Assembly (NCBI RefSeq): GCF_002434505.1
Contig: NZ_DJKE01000012.1
Coordinates: 320,372 to 384,371 of the forward strand
Source: Brevundimonas sp. UBA6550
Lineage (GTDB): Bacteria; Pseudomonadota; Alphaproteobacteria; Caulobacterales; Caulobacteraceae
Direction: 5' to 3'
Length of the DNA: 64,000 bases
The notes beneath the pieces are model-generated. The model was not told the origin of the DNA, made no database searches, and saw nothing but the letters and a program-made list of their open reading frames with translations. Shown one piece after another: positions 19,975 to 29,676 of the stretch. Positions within the stretch are counted from its first letter, which is position 1. Every line of letters starts with the position of its first letter. Made by a program: the position numbers and the translations under genes.

Positions 19975-21063
19975 TCACCGCCCCGCCGTCGCCTCGGTCA
20001 GGTCAGCCAGGCGCTGGGCGGCGTCTGGGATGGCGACGCTGCGGGCGGCGGCGGACATGGCCGACAGGCGCTGCGGGTCGGACAGGACGCCGGTCAGGGT
20101 CGAGGACAGGCGTTCGACGGTCAGGTCGTCTTCCAGGATGACCTCGGCCGCGCCGGCGTCGGTCAGGGCCTTGGCGTTCAGGCGCTGGTGGTCGTCGGTG
20201 GCGATCTTCAGAGGGATCAGGACGGACGGCAGGGCGGCGACGGCCAGTTCGGCGCAGGTCGAGGCGCCGGAGCGGCCCACGACCAGATGGGCCTTGGCCA
20301 GCCGTTCGGCCATGTCGCGGAAGAAGGGGGCGACCTCGGCCTCTATCCCCGCCTCCAGATAGATCTGGCGTGCGGCATCCAGCGTCTCGGGGCGTGACTG
20401 CTGCTGCACCTTCAGGCGACGACGCAGAGGTTCCGGCAGGGCGGCCAGGGCGCGGGGGGTCGTCTCCGACAGGATGCGCGCGCCCTGACTGCCGCCCGTC
20501 ACCAGCACATGGATCGGGCCGTCATCGGCGGGGACGATGTAGGGACGGTCGAACAGGGCGCGGATTTCGGCGCGCACCGGCGAGCCGACGACGTGCGAGC
20601 GGCCCTGTATCTTGGCCGGCGCCCGCTCCAGCGTCGGGAAGGACGAGGCGACCTGGCCGACATAGGGGGCCAGGATGCGATTGGTGCGGCCCAGGACCGC
20701 GTTCTGCTCATGGATGACGGTCGGGCGCTGCGACGTCACCGCCGCCACTAGCGCAGGCGCCGACGGATAGCCGCCAAAGCCCACCACCACGTCTGCGCCC
20801 AGCCGGTCGAAGGCGTCGCGCGCCTGGATCACGCCCTTGAAGATGGCCAGGCCGGCCTTGACCAGACCCAGCGGGCCCGAGCCTGTGGCGGCGTCCAGGG
20901 CCAGCCGTTCCTCGGCCGGAAAGGCGTGGGCGTATTGCTCGCCCCGATGATCGGTCGCCAGCACCACGCGCCAGCCGCGCGCCGCCATCTCGCGCGCCAG
21001 GGCCTCGGCCGGGAACATATGGCCGCCGGTGCCGCCGGCGGCGACGACGCAGAGCTTGGACAT
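19975..21063 (-). CDS. murG: Lipid II synthase (UDP-GlcNAc transferase)
   Basis: MurG transfers GlcNAc from UDP-GlcNAc to lipid I on the inner face of the membrane, making lipid II. The 362-residue GT-B protein has GGTGGHMFPA at the N terminus, GFGGYPSAPALVAA, HEQNAVLGRTNR, the donor-site LVTGGSQGARIL, and GRSGASTCAELAVAALPSVLIPL. I start it at the ATG 21061-21063, preceded by GGAGACCCC, rather than at two in-frame ATGs 5 and 14 codons upstream. Between it and ftsW lies a palindromic repeat pair, so the operon is not tightly coupled here. Confidence 0.97.
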   Translation of the reverse strand: MSKLCVVAAGGTGGHMFPAEALAREMAARGWRVVLATDHRGEQYAHAFPAEERLALDAATGSGPLGLVKAGLAIFKGVIQARDAFDRLGADVVVGFGGYPSAPALVAAVTSQRPTVIHEQNAVLGRTNRILAPYVGQVASSFPTLERAPAKIQGRSHVVGSPVRAEIRALFDRPYIVPADDGPIHVLVTGGSQGARILSETTPRALAALPEPLRRRLKVQQQSRPETLDAARQIYLEAGIEAEVAPFFRDMAERLAKAHLVVGRSGASTCAELAVAALPSVLIPLKIATDDHQRLNAKALTDAGAAEVILEDDLTVERLSSTLTGVLSDPQRLSAMSAAARSVAIPDAAQRLADLTEATAGR

Positions 21064-21116
21064 GGGGTCTCCGTTCATGGGATCGCTTCCGACCCTGTCT
21101 CGCATTTACTCTTTTT

Positions 21117-21224
21117 CGTCATCCCAGGCCTCGTGCCTGGGATCCATGCGCCCGGTGTCGGCAGTCGTGCGTTCACGGTGAAGCTCGAGTTTATGGACTC
21201 TAGGCACAAGGCCTAGAGTGACGG
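21117..21224. repeat. Inverted pair of palindromic repeats between ftsW and murG
   Basis: About 32 bases at 21118-21149 (CGTCATCCCAGGC, then GCCTGGGATCCATG) are repeated in inverted orientation at 21193-21224 (ATGGACTCTAGGC, then GCCTAGAGTGACGG). The stems differ between copies, but both remain self-complementary, as expected from compensatory change. Confidence 0.75.
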
Positions 21225-21237
21225 TGTTTTTGGTTTC

Positions 21238-22413
21238 CTACAGCAACCGCCGGCCCATGGTCAGGCTGGCGCCCGGTTCGTAGGCGCCGGGGCGGCGGCG
21301 CGTCAGGGCCAGGGCGAAGCCCATGGTCAGGCCCATCGCCAGCATGGACGAACCGCCGTAGCTGATGAACGGCAGGGTCATGCCCTTGGTCGGAATCAGG
21401 TTCAGGTTCACCGCCACATTGATGCAGGCCTGAAGCCCGATCAGCATGAACAGGCCCGCCGCCGCCGTCTGTTCGAACGGATCGGTCAGTTTCATGGCCC
21501 GGCGCATCCCGCGCACGACGATGAAGGCGTAAAGGCCGATCATGATCAGGCTGAGGACCAGGCCGAACTCCTCGGCGCCGACGGAATAGATGAAGTCGGT
21601 GTGCAGGTCGGGCACGTGCCGCTTCATCACCCCCTCGCCCACCCCGCGGCCCAGCAGGCCGCCGGCGCGAATGGCCTCGGACGCGCTGTCGATCTGGTGG
21701 GTGTCGGTGGTCTCGGGCGAGAAGAAGCGGCTGAGACGGTCGCGCATATGGCCGAAGACGAAATAAAGCGACACCAGTCCCGCCATGCCCGCGCTGGCCA
21801 GGACCGCCATCCATTTGAACGGCACCCCGGCCATGAAGAAGACGGCCATGAAGGTGGTGGTGATCAGCAGGGTCTGGCCGATATCCGGTTGGATCAGCAG
21901 CAGACACACGGTCAGGGCGTAGAATCCAAACGCGATGGTCACGCCGGGCACCCCCTGCCCCTTCTGCGCCTCGGCGAACATCCAGGCGGCGAAGACGATC
22001 AGGCCGGGCTTGGCGAACTCGGACGGCTGAAGACTGAACGGCCCCAGGTTCACCCAGCGCGCGGCGCCCTTCACCGTGTCGCCGATGAACGGCAGGGCGG
22101 CCATGACGACGATGGCGCCGAACAGGGCCAGAACCGCGATCCGACGCACCCCGCGCGGCGACATCAGCGAGGTGGTCAGCATGACCGTCAGGCCGACGCC
22201 GGCGAAGATCATCATCCGCCAGGAATAGTGGAAGGGGTCGGTGATCGATTCATCGGCCAGGATGGCGGCCGGGCTGGAGGCGAAGCTGAGCGAGACGCCC
22301 AGCGCCATCAGGGCCAGGGCCGCGCCCAGAAGGCCGCGATCCACGGTCCAGAACCAGCGCGCGATCAGGCTCTGATCGTTGCGGGAGAAGGCGGGGGTGT
22401 AATGGGCGCTCAT
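21238..22413 (-). CDS. ftsW: Septal peptidoglycan polymerase FtsW
   Basis: FtsW is a SEDS-family glycosyltransferase that polymerises lipid II at the division site together with FtsI. The 391-residue protein has about ten hydrophobic segments, the conserved GAARWVNLGPFSLQPSEFAK, the large-loop region HTDFIYSVGAEEFG that carries the catalytic-type Asp, and FISYGGSSML near the C terminus. The long cytoplasmic N terminus is usual for Alphaproteobacteria. Its ATG overlaps the murD stop (ATGA at 22410-22413), indicating translational coupling. Confidence 0.97.
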   Translation of the reverse strand: MSAHYTPAFSRNDQSLIARWFWTVDRGLLGAALALMALGVSLSFASSPAAILADESITDPFHYSWRMMIFAGVGLTVMLTTSLMSPRGVRRIAVLALFGAIVVMAALPFIGDTVKGAARWVNLGPFSLQPSEFAKPGLIVFAAWMFAEAQKGQGVPGVTIAFGFYALTVCLLLIQPDIGQTLLITTTFMAVFFMAGVPFKWMAVLASAGMAGLVSLYFVFGHMRDRLSRFFSPETTDTHQIDSASEAIRAGGLLGRGVGEGVMKRHVPDLHTDFIYSVGAEEFGLVLSLIMIGLYAFIVVRGMRRAMKLTDPFEQTAAAGLFMLIGLQACINVAVNLNLIPTKGMTLPFISYGGSSMLAMGLTMGFALALTRRRPGAYEPGASLTMGRRLL

Positions 22414-23903
22414 GCGGCGCTCTCCGGGGCGGAGGTCAGGTTCAGAACGGCGGCTCGGAAGGCCTCGCCCCGCGCCTCGAAATCGGCGAACTGGTCGAAA
22501 CTGGCGCAGGCGGGCGACAGGAGGACGATCTGTTCGCCCCCGGCGGCTGCGGCGTCGGCGGCGGCGTCGGCGACGGCGGCGTCCAGGGTCTGGGCGATGA
22601 CGTGGGGCGTGTCACCCAGGGTTTCGGCGAAGGCGGGCGCCGCCTGGCCGATCAGATAGGCCTTGCTTATGCGCGGGAAGAGGTCGGCCAGGGCGTCGAT
22701 GCCGCCCGCCTTGGGCACGCCGCCCGCGATCCAGAAGACGGACGGATAGGAGGTCAGGGCCTGACGCGCGGCGTCGGCGTTGGTGGCCTTGGAGTCGTTG
22801 ACGAAGCGCACGGCACCGACCTGAGCCACCGTCTCCATCCGGTGGGCGAGGCCGGGGAAGGTCAGCAGGCCCTTGACGGCAGCGGCGTGGGAAACGCCCA
22901 GCGCGCGGGCGGCGGCATAGGCGAAGGCGGCGTTCTGAGCGTTGTGGCGACCGGGTAAGGAACGGGCGGGGGTCAAATCCGCGAGGTTCCGGCCCTCGGC
23001 CCGGATCGCGCTCGGCACAGCCTCGATACCGCTCATCCCCGCGAAGGCGGGGACCCAGTTCTGTGGGCGTTCCGGCGTGTCTGTGGAAGACCGCTCGTGA
23101 TCCCCGGCGCCCTGCCCCTGCGAAAGGACTGGGTCCCCGCTTTCGCGGGGATGAGCGGAGGAAGAAATCGTGATGACGCGGGAATTCAGGCCGGATGCAA
23201 TCCCCCGCCCCCAATCCTCGTCCACGCCGATCAAGGCCACCGCGTCGGGCGCCTGGGCCGCGAAGATCCGCGCCTTGGTCGCGACATAGCCCTCCATGCC
23301 GCCGTGGCGGTCCAGGTGGTCGGGGCTGATGTTGGTCAGGATGGCGACATCGGGGGCGAAGGTCGTGGTCAGGTCCAGCTGGTAGCTGGAGACCTCGATC
23401 ACATAGACGGCGTCCGGCGTCGGCTCCGGCAGGGCCAGGACGCCGATGCCGATATTGCCGCCGACGTGGACCGTCATGCCGGCGGACTTCAGCACCCAGC
23501 CGATCAGGGCCGTGGTGGTGGACTTGCCGTTGGTGCCGGTTATGGCGACGACGCGGGGTCGCTGGTCGGAGGGCCGGGCGGCCAGGGCGCGGGAGATCAG
23601 TTCGACGTCGCCGATGACCGGAACCCCGGCCTCGCGCGCCCGGTCCACGGTCCAGTGCGGCTTGGGGTGGGTCAGGGGGGCGCCCGGCGACAGGACCAGG
23701 GCGGCGAAGCCCGACCAGTCGGCCGTGGTCAGGTCTTGGACCTGGAAGCCTTCCGCCTCGGCCTGCATCCGGCCCGAGACGCCGTCGTCCCACAGTATGG
23801 GGATCGCGCCCCCGGCCTGGAGCGCGCGTGCGGCCGTGATCCCCGACCGTCCCAGGCCGAAGACCGCGACCCGCCTGCCCTCGAAACCGGGAACCAGGAT
23901 CAT
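22410..23903 (-). CDS. murD: UDP-MurNAc-L-alanine--D-glutamate ligase with repeat-derived insert
   Basis: MurD adds D-Glu to UDP-MurNAc-L-Ala. Motifs are GLGRSGITAARAL at the N terminus, the P-loop TGTNGKSTTTALIG (residues 122-135), IEVSSYQLD, NISPDHLDRHGGMEGY, LPGRHNAQNAAFAYAAA, and FVNDSKATNADA. At 497 residues it is about 35-45 longer than usual. The excess is residues about 248-291 (beginning SAHPRESGDPVL and ending WVPAFAGMSG), encoded by an inverted-repeat element inserted in frame. The insert falls between a strand (SRVITI) and the next conserved block, probably in a surface loop, so activity may be kept. It is 4 bases from mraY. Confidence 0.96.
   Translation of the reverse strand: MILVPGFEGRRVAVFGLGRSGITAARALQAGGAIPILWDDGVSGRMQAEAEGFQVQDLTTADWSGFAALVLSPGAPLTHPKPHWTVDRAREAGVPVIGDVELISRALAARPSDQRPRVVAITGTNGKSTTTALIGWVLKSAGMTVHVGGNIGIGVLALPEPTPDAVYVIEVSSYQLDLTTTFAPDVAILTNISPDHLDRHGGMEGYVATKARIFAAQAPDAVALIGVDEDWGRGIASGLNSRVITISSSAHPRESGDPVLSQGQGAGDHERSSTDTPERPQNWVPAFAGMSGIEAVPSAIRAEGRNLADLTPARSLPGRHNAQNAAFAYAAARALGVSHAAAVKGLLTFPGLAHRMETVAQVGAVRFVNDSKATNADAARQALTSYPSVFWIAGGVPKAGGIDALADLFPRISKAYLIGQAAPAFAETLGDTPHVIAQTLDAAVADAAADAAAAGGEQIVLLSPACASFDQFADFEARGEAFRAAVLNLTSAPESAA
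23030..23160. repeat. Palindromic element inserted in frame in murD
   Basis: The ends are inverted repeats: CGCTCATCCCCGCGAAGG followed by CGGGGACCCAG (from 23030), and, inverted, CTGGGTCCCCG followed by CTTTCGCGGGGATGAGCG (to about 23157), with about 33 of 35 positions matching. The total of about 130 bases contains no stop in the murD frame. Confidence 0.85.
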
Positions 23904-23907
23904 CGGA

Positions 23908-25017
23908 TCAACGCAGTTTCAGCGTGGACAGGCCGATCAGGGCCAGGGCGCCGGCGATGATCCAGAAGCGGATGACCACGGTGGATTCCGGCCAGCCCAT
24001 CTTCTCGAAATGGTGATGGACCGGCGCCATCAGGAAGATGCGCTTCTTGGTCAGCTTGTAATAGCCGACCTGGATCATGACCGAGGCGGCTTCGGCGACG
24101 AACAGGCCGCCGACGATGCCCAGGACCAGTTCGTGCTTGGTCATGACGGCGATGGCGCCCAGCGCCCCGCCTAAGGCCAGCGAGCCGGTGTCGCCCATGA
24201 AGATCTTGGCCGGAGGGGCGTTGTACCACAGGAAGCCCGCGCCCCCGCCGATCATGGCGGCGCAGAAGATGGCCAGTTCGCCGGCGCCTGGGACGTGGTG
24301 GATCTGCAGATACTGGGCGAAGACGAAGTTGCCGGCCAGATACGAGATCACCCCGAAGGCGCCCGCCGCCATCATCACCGGCACGGTGGCCAGGCCGTCC
24401 AGACCGTCGGTCAGGTTCACGGCGTTGGAGAAGCCGACGATGGTGAAGGCGGCGAAGGCCACATAGAACCAGCCGATATTCAGCAGCACCGCCTTGAAGA
24501 AGGGGAAGGCGATGGACGTCTCAAGCCCCGGCGAGGTGGGCGAGACGGTCATCCACAGCACGGTCAGGACGCCGGCGACCACGGCGACGACCGTCTGGGC
24601 CAGCAGCTTCTGCTTGGACGTCAGGCCGGCCGAGGTCTGTTTGGTCACCTTGGCGTAGTCGTCGATGAAGCCCAGCACGCCGAAGGCGGCGGTGACCAGG
24701 CTGACGATCCAGATGTAGGGATTGGTCAGGTCGCCCCACAGCAGCACCGACACGCCGATACCGGCCAGGATCATCAGCCCGCCCATGGTGGGGGTGCCGA
24801 CCTTGGACAGGTGGCTGACGGGGCCGTCGTCGCGGATCGGCTGGCCCCGGCCCTGTTTGGCGCGAATCCAGTTGATGAAGCGGCTGCCCATGGCGACGGC
24901 GACGATCATGGCCGTGGCCAGGGCCAGAGCCATCCGCACCGTCTGATACTGGACCAGATTCAGCAGTGGATACTGGTGCGCGATGTCGGCGTAATAGAGG
25001 TAGAGCAGGTAAAACAT
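23908..25017 (-). CDS. mraY: Phospho-MurNAc-pentapeptide translocase
   Basis: MraY attaches phospho-MurNAc-pentapeptide to undecaprenyl phosphate, making lipid I. The 369-residue, roughly ten-helix membrane protein has KVGTPTMGG, the Mg-binding [43 protein letters not shown] and the C-terminal APVHHHFE. All these are invariant regions of the family. It lies 9 bases downstream of murF and 4 bases upstream of murD. Confidence 0.98.
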   Translation of the reverse strand: MFYLLYLYYADIAHQYPLLNLVQYQTVRMALALATAMIVAVAMGSRFINWIRAKQGRGQPIRDDGPVSHLSKVGTPTMGGLMILAGIGVSVLLWGDLTNPYIWIVSLVTAAFGVLGFIDDYAKVTKQTSAGLTSKQKLLAQTVVAVVAGVLTVLWMTVSPTSPGLETSIAFPFFKAVLLNIGWFYVAFAAFTIVGFSNAVNLTDGLDGLATVPVMMAAGAFGVISYLAGNFVFAQYLQIHHVPGAGELAIFCAAMIGGGAGFLWYNAPPAKIFMGDTGSLALGGALGAIAVMTKHELVLGIVGGLFVAEAASVMIQVGYYKLTKKRIFLMAPVHHHFEKMGWPESTVVIRFWIIAGALALIGLSTLKLR

Positions 25018-25026
25018 GGGTGTCCC

Positions 25027-26445
25027 CTATCGCGTCGCGGGCGCCGTGTCGCGGCCTTGCAGATCCGCCAGCGCCTGGGCGACCAGCGAGGCCCGTGAGC
25101 CGTTCGACCCCTTGACCATGACGACATCGCCGGGAGCGACCAGAATGGCGGCCTCGGCGGCCAGTTCGGCGGCGGTCTCGCGCCACAGGCCGCGACGCGA
25201 CACCGGCAGGGCATCGTAAAGCCAGCGCATCTGCGGCCCGGCGGCGTGAACCAGATCCAGGCCCGCCGCGTCGATGGGACCGGCCAGGCCCTCGTGCAGG
25301 CTGCGGCTCTGGTCGCCCAGCTCCAGCATGTCGGTCAGGACCACAATGCGGCGGCCCGATACGGGGAGGGCGCCCAGGCTCTTGAACCCGGCGGTCATCG
25401 ACAGGGGATTGGCGTTGTAGCTTTCGTCGATCAGGGTGAAGGCGCCGTCGACCAGGGCGACCTGGCGCGTCTGGCCCCGCCCGGCCAGGGGCTGAAAGTC
25501 CGCCAGGGCCTGAAGACCCGTCTCCAGCGACACGTCCAGCGCGTCCAGCATGGCCAGGACGCAAAGACTGTTCAGGCCCCAGTGGGCGCCCGACTGGGCC
25601 AGGCGATATTGCAGCGGCCGTCCGAACAGTTCGGCGGTGACGGTCGCGCCCTGCGCATCCGGGCGAAAGTCGATCAGGCGGGCGTCGCAACCCGCCTGGG
25701 TTCCGAAGACGACGAGGCGGGCATGCACCGCGCGGGCGGCCTCGGCCAGGACACCGGCGAAGGCGACATCGCCATTGGCTACCGCGGTTCCGCCGGGAAC
25801 CAGGCCCTGGAAGATGGCCGCCTTCTCGCGCGCCACTCCGGCCTCGCCATCGGCGAAGGCCTCGATATGGACTGGGCCGACGGTGGTGACGCAGGCGGCG
25901 TGGGGGGCGACGAAGCGCGACAGGGGCGCGATCTCGCCCGGCGCGTTCATGCCGATCTCGAAGACCGCGCGCTGGGTCTGGGCCGGCATCCGGGCCAGGG
26001 TCAGCGGAACGCCGATATGGTTGTTGTAGCTCTTGATCGAGCCGTGGGCGGGGCCGGCGAGGTCGAGGCCAGCCTTGATCGCCTGGGTCACGCTGGTCTT
26101 GCCGACGCTGCCGGTGACGGCGCCGCGCTTCACCTGGGGCGCGCGTTCGCGGGCGGCGACGCCCAGCGCTTCCAGGCCGTGCAGCGTGTCGGGAACGACG
26201 ATGCAGGGCCCGCCCTCGACCGGATGTTCGACCAGGGCGGCGGCGGCCCCGGCGGCGAAGGCGTCGCCTGCGAACTCATGCCCGTCGCGGGCGCCCTTCA
26301 GCGCCAGGAACAGGTCGCCGGGCGCAATCTCGCGGCTGTTGTAGGTGACGCCGGTGATCTGGCGGTCGTCGCCATGCAGCAGGCCGCCCGTGGCGGCGGC
26401 GACTTCGGCGGCCGTCCAGAGCGGGCGGGCGATGGTATCAGGCAT
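25027..26445 (-). CDS. murF: UDP-MurNAc-tripeptide--D-Ala-D-Ala ligase
   Basis: MurF adds the D-Ala-D-Ala dipeptide, completing the pentapeptide precursor. The 472-residue protein has the N-terminal GVTYNSREIAPGDLFLALKG domain, the P-loop GSVGKTSVTQAI, SYNNHIGVPLTLARM, VFEIGMNAPGEIAPLS and ESYNANPLSM. It overlaps the end of murE by 8 bases. Length and motif order are normal. Confidence 0.97.
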   Translation of the reverse strand: MPDTIARPLWTAAEVAAATGGLLHGDDRQITGVTYNSREIAPGDLFLALKGARDGHEFAGDAFAAGAAAALVEHPVEGGPCIVVPDTLHGLEALGVAARERAPQVKRGAVTGSVGKTSVTQAIKAGLDLAGPAHGSIKSYNNHIGVPLTLARMPAQTQRAVFEIGMNAPGEIAPLSRFVAPHAACVTTVGPVHIEAFADGEAGVAREKAAIFQGLVPGGTAVANGDVAFAGVLAEAARAVHARLVVFGTQAGCDARLIDFRPDAQGATVTAELFGRPLQYRLAQSGAHWGLNSLCVLAMLDALDVSLETGLQALADFQPLAGRGQTRQVALVDGAFTLIDESYNANPLSMTAGFKSLGALPVSGRRIVVLTDMLELGDQSRSLHEGLAGPIDAAGLDLVHAAGPQMRWLYDALPVSRRGLWRETAAELAAEAAILVAPGDVVMVKGSNGSRASLVAQALADLQGRDTAPATR

Positions 26446-27895
26446 AAAGGGACAGGGCCTCGGACGCGACGGTAGCGTCGTCGAAGGGGTGGGTCACGCC
26501 CGCGACGATCTGCCCCTGTTCATGCCCTTTTCCGGCGATGACCACCACATCCCCGTCACGCATCATTTCGACGGCGGCCGCGATGGCGGCGCGGCGGTCG
26601 CCGATCTCCAGCGCATCGGGGCAGCCGGCGCGCACCTCGGCGCGGATGGCGGCGGGGTCTTCGGAACGGGGATTGTCGTCGGTGACGATGGCGACGTCGG
26701 CCAGGCGCCCGGCGATGGCGCCCATCAGCGGCCGCTTGCCGCGATCCCGGTCGCCGCCCGCGCCGAACACCGCGATCAGACGGCCGGTCGCATGGGGGCG
26801 CAGGGCGTTCAGCACCGTCTCCAGCCCGTCGGGCGTGTGGGCGTAGTCGACATAGACCTCGCCGCGCCCGGTCTCGGCGCCGATGCGCTGCAGCCGCCCT
26901 TGCGCGCCCGTCAGCCCCTCCAGCGCGCCGATCACGGCGTCGGGGGCGTCGCCCGCCGCGATGCACAGGCCCGCCGCCACCAGGGCGTTGGAAGCCTGGA
27001 AGGCGCCGGCCAGGGGCAGCAGGATGTCGCGGACCTGGCCCCGCACGTCCAGGGTCAGGCGCTGCCCCTCGGGCGTCGCCCGGCGCCCGATCAGCGTCAG
27101 ATCGCGGCCCCGCTCGCCCACCGCCATCACGCCCAGCCCTGCCATGATCGAGGCCGAGGCGAAGGCGGAATAGGCGTCGGAATCGGCGTTCAGGACGGCG
27201 GTGCGGCCGCGCGGCAGCAGGGTCTCGAACAGCCGCATCTTGGCGGCGCGATAGTCCTGCATCGTGCCGTGATAGTCGAGGTGATCCTGGGTCAGGTTGG
27301 TGAAGGCGGCGGCCTTCAAAGCGACCCCGTCCAGCCGGCGCTGATCGATGCCGTGGGACGAGGCCTCCAGCGCGACGTGGGTCACGTCCTTACGGGCCAG
27401 TTCGGCCATCAGGCGGGCGGCCTCGGCGGCGTCGGGGCTGGTCAGACCGGGGCCGGTCAGGGCGTAGGTCTTGTCGCCCTTCTGACCCACGACGCCCAGG
27501 GTGCCCATGCTGGCGGACTTATGCCCGACGCCGGCCCACAGCTGGCGGCAGAAGGCGGCGACCGAGGTCTTGCCGTTGGTGCCGGTCACGGCCACGCAGG
27601 TCTTGGGCTGGGCGCCGTAGAAGCCGCGCGCGGCGATGGCGTAGGCGCGACGCACGTCGCCGGACGTGACCAGGACCGGGGCTGCGGTTTCGGGCGTGTC
27701 GGCGGGGGCCAGAACGGCGGCGGCGCCCTGGGCCAAAGCTTGCGGGATGAAGGCGCGGCCGTCGGCGGCCGATCCCGGCAGGGCGACGAACAGGGCGCCG
27801 GGCGCGACCTTGCGGCTGTCGGCGGTGACGCCGGTGATGACGGGATCGGAGGCCACGTCGCGGCGCACCAGGTCGGACAGGTGAAGCGCGCTCAC
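26438..27895 (-). CDS. murE: UDP-MurNAc-L-Ala-D-Glu--meso-diaminopimelate ligase
   Basis: MurE adds the third residue of the stem peptide. The 485-residue protein has GVTADSRKVAPGALFVALPG, the P-loop TGTNGKTSVAAFCRQL, LEASSHGIDQRRLDGV, FTNLTQDHLDYHGTM, and DNPRSEDP. The DNPR motif is the signature for meso-diaminopimelate rather than lysine, so the wall is mDAP type. It overlaps ftsI by four bases (ATGA) and murF by eight. Confidence 0.97.
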   Translation of the reverse strand: MSALHLSDLVRRDVASDPVITGVTADSRKVAPGALFVALPGSAADGRAFIPQALAQGAAAVLAPADTPETAAPVLVTSGDVRRAYAIAARGFYGAQPKTCVAVTGTNGKTSVAAFCRQLWAGVGHKSASMGTLGVVGQKGDKTYALTGPGLTSPDAAEAARLMAELARKDVTHVALEASSHGIDQRRLDGVALKAAAFTNLTQDHLDYHGTMQDYRAAKMRLFETLLPRGRTAVLNADSDAYSAFASASIMAGLGVMAVGERGRDLTLIGRRATPEGQRLTLDVRGQVRDILLPLAGAFQASNALVAAGLCIAAGDAPDAVIGALEGLTGAQGRLQRIGAETGRGEVYVDYAHTPDGLETVLNALRPHATGRLIAVFGAGGDRDRGKRPLMGAIAGRLADVAIVTDDNPRSEDPAAIRAEVRAGCPDALEIGDRRAAIAAAVEMMRDGDVVVIAGKGHEQGQIVAGVTHPFDDATVASEALSLYA

Positions 27896-29676
27896 AGCCC
27901 GTCCCCCGCAACGTCCTGATATTCTGGCACCTTCTCGCCCATGGCGGTGCGCCAGCGGTCCTCGCGCCGTTCCACGCCCAGGAAGCCGGCGATGCGGTCG
28001 GCGATGTTCTTGACGGCCGGCGCGGCGACATAGGCGCCGGTCTTAGGATAGGTCCCCGGCTCGTCCATCACGATCAGTATGGCGTATCGTTTGCCGTTCA
28101 GCGGGCCGTCGACGGGGAAGACCGCCGCGAAGGAGCCGAGCGCGTGGCTGGGGTCGTAACGGCCGCCGACCAGCTTGTTGGCAGAGCCGGTCTTGCCGCC
28201 CACGCGCAGGCCGGGCGCATCGGCGAAGCCGCCCGAACCCTTGACCACATTGCGGCGCATCAGGTCCAGAATGGTGCGCGAGGTCTCCTCGGTGACGACC
28301 TGCTGGGGCTGGACGCCGCGCGCCCCGCCCTTGCGCAGGCTCAAGGGGATCATCCGCCCGCCGTTGGTCAGGGCGCCCATGGCCTGGATCATCTGGGCCG
28401 GGGTGATCATGATGCCATAGCCGAACGACAGCGACGCCAGGGTCGAGTTGTCCCAGCGACGCGGCACGACGGGCTTGGCCGATTCCTTCAGCTCGATCCT
28501 GGCGGCGTCCAGCAGGCCCAGCCGCTGGAAATAGCTGCGCATCACGTCCGGCCCCATCTGCACCGCCAGTTGCGAGGTGCCGATGTTGGAGGAGTGCAGA
28601 TAGACTTCTTCCAGCGTCATCACCCGGTTCTGGGCGTGGAAGTCCTTGATCTTGCGGTCGCCGATCTGGAAGGCCTGGGAGGCGTCGAACAGGGTGTTCA
28701 TGTCGGCCCGGCCGGTGTCCAGGCCGGCGGCGACGGTGAAGGTCTTGAACACCGAGCCCATTTCGTAGTGACCCGAGACGGCGCGGTTCAGCGTCGCCCC
28801 ATCGGGCGCCGCGCCGCGATTGGCCGAGTTGAAGGTCGGCCAGGAGGCCATGCCCAGCACCTCGCCGGTCTGAACATCGGTGACGATGCCCACCGCGCCC
28901 TTGGCCTGGGCCTTGATCGCGGCGGCGGCCAGTTCGTTTTCCAGCACCCCCTGAACGCGCAGGTCGATGGACAGGGGGAATGCTTCGCCCCGTTGGCCCG
29001 CCGCGCGGATTTCGTCGTTGAAGGCCAGTTCGGCGCCGGACACGCCCCGCCCGCCCGTGTCGGCGTCGCCGATCAGGTGGACGGCCGAGGTTCCCAGCGG
29101 ATAGGCGCGGCGATCCTCGGGCTCGAAGGTGACGCCGCCCAGGGCCAGGTCGTGGACGGCGGCCTTTTCCTGAGGCGTCAGGCCGGTCAGGGCGATCAGG
29201 CGGCGATCGCCGGCCAGAACCCGCTTCAGCCGGTCGCTGGAGATGCGCGGCAGGGCGCGGCGCAGCTGGCGATAGGCCAGGTCGCGATCCCATATCTCGG
29301 CCGGGTCGATATAGAGGCCGTAGTGGACGATGTTGGTGGCCAGCAGCTCGCCGTTGCGATCCGTCAGATCGCCGCGCACCAGGGCGTCGGGATTGACGCC
29401 GGCGCCGCGTCCGCCGCCGGGAGCCAGCAGCGCCTTGTAGGACGCGCCCAGCGCCAGTCCGGCGAAGACGCACGAAAAGACGATCAGGATCAGGAAGATG
29501 CGGACGCGCGTGTCCTCTTCCGGCCGGGCGTCGGCGCGGGCGCGTTCGAACCCATGCTCCAGCCGCCAGACCAGTTCGGACAGCCAGCGCCAGAACGGCG
29601 ACAGGCGGCCCTGCAGCCGCTCCTGGAAATCGCCGCCCGGCGCGGGGCGGTGATAGCGATGGTCCTGCACGCTCAT
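27892..29676 (-). CDS. ftsI: Septal D,D-transpeptidase (penicillin-binding protein 3)
   Basis: FtsI crosslinks septal peptidoglycan with FtsW. The 594-residue protein has one membrane anchor (about residues 58-80), a PBP-dimerisation domain (RGDLTDRNGELLA onward), and a transpeptidase domain with the three penicillin-binding motifs: S308-V-F-K311, S362-S-N364 and K495-T-G497. The cytoplasmic N-terminal tail of about 57 residues is long and basic. Starts and stops overlap ftsL upstream and murE downstream by four bases each. Confidence 0.97.
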   Translation of the reverse strand: MSVQDHRYHRPAPGGDFQERLQGRLSPFWRWLSELVWRLEHGFERARADARPEEDTRVRIFLILIVFSCVFAGLALGASYKALLAPGGGRGAGVNPDALVRGDLTDRNGELLATNIVHYGLYIDPAEIWDRDLAYRQLRRALPRISSDRLKRVLAGDRRLIALTGLTPQEKAAVHDLALGGVTFEPEDRRAYPLGTSAVHLIGDADTGGRGVSGAELAFNDEIRAAGQRGEAFPLSIDLRVQGVLENELAAAAIKAQAKGAVGIVTDVQTGEVLGMASWPTFNSANRGAAPDGATLNRAVSGHYEMGSVFKTFTVAAGLDTGRADMNTLFDASQAFQIGDRKIKDFHAQNRVMTLEEVYLHSSNIGTSQLAVQMGPDVMRSYFQRLGLLDAARIELKESAKPVVPRRWDNSTLASLSFGYGIMITPAQMIQAMGALTNGGRMIPLSLRKGGARGVQPQQVVTEETSRTILDLMRRNVVKGSGGFADAPGLRVGGKTGSANKLVGGRYDPSHALGSFAAVFPVDGPLNGKRYAILIVMDEPGTYPKTGAYVAAPAVKNIADRIAGFLGVERREDRWRTAMGEKVPEYQDVAGDGL

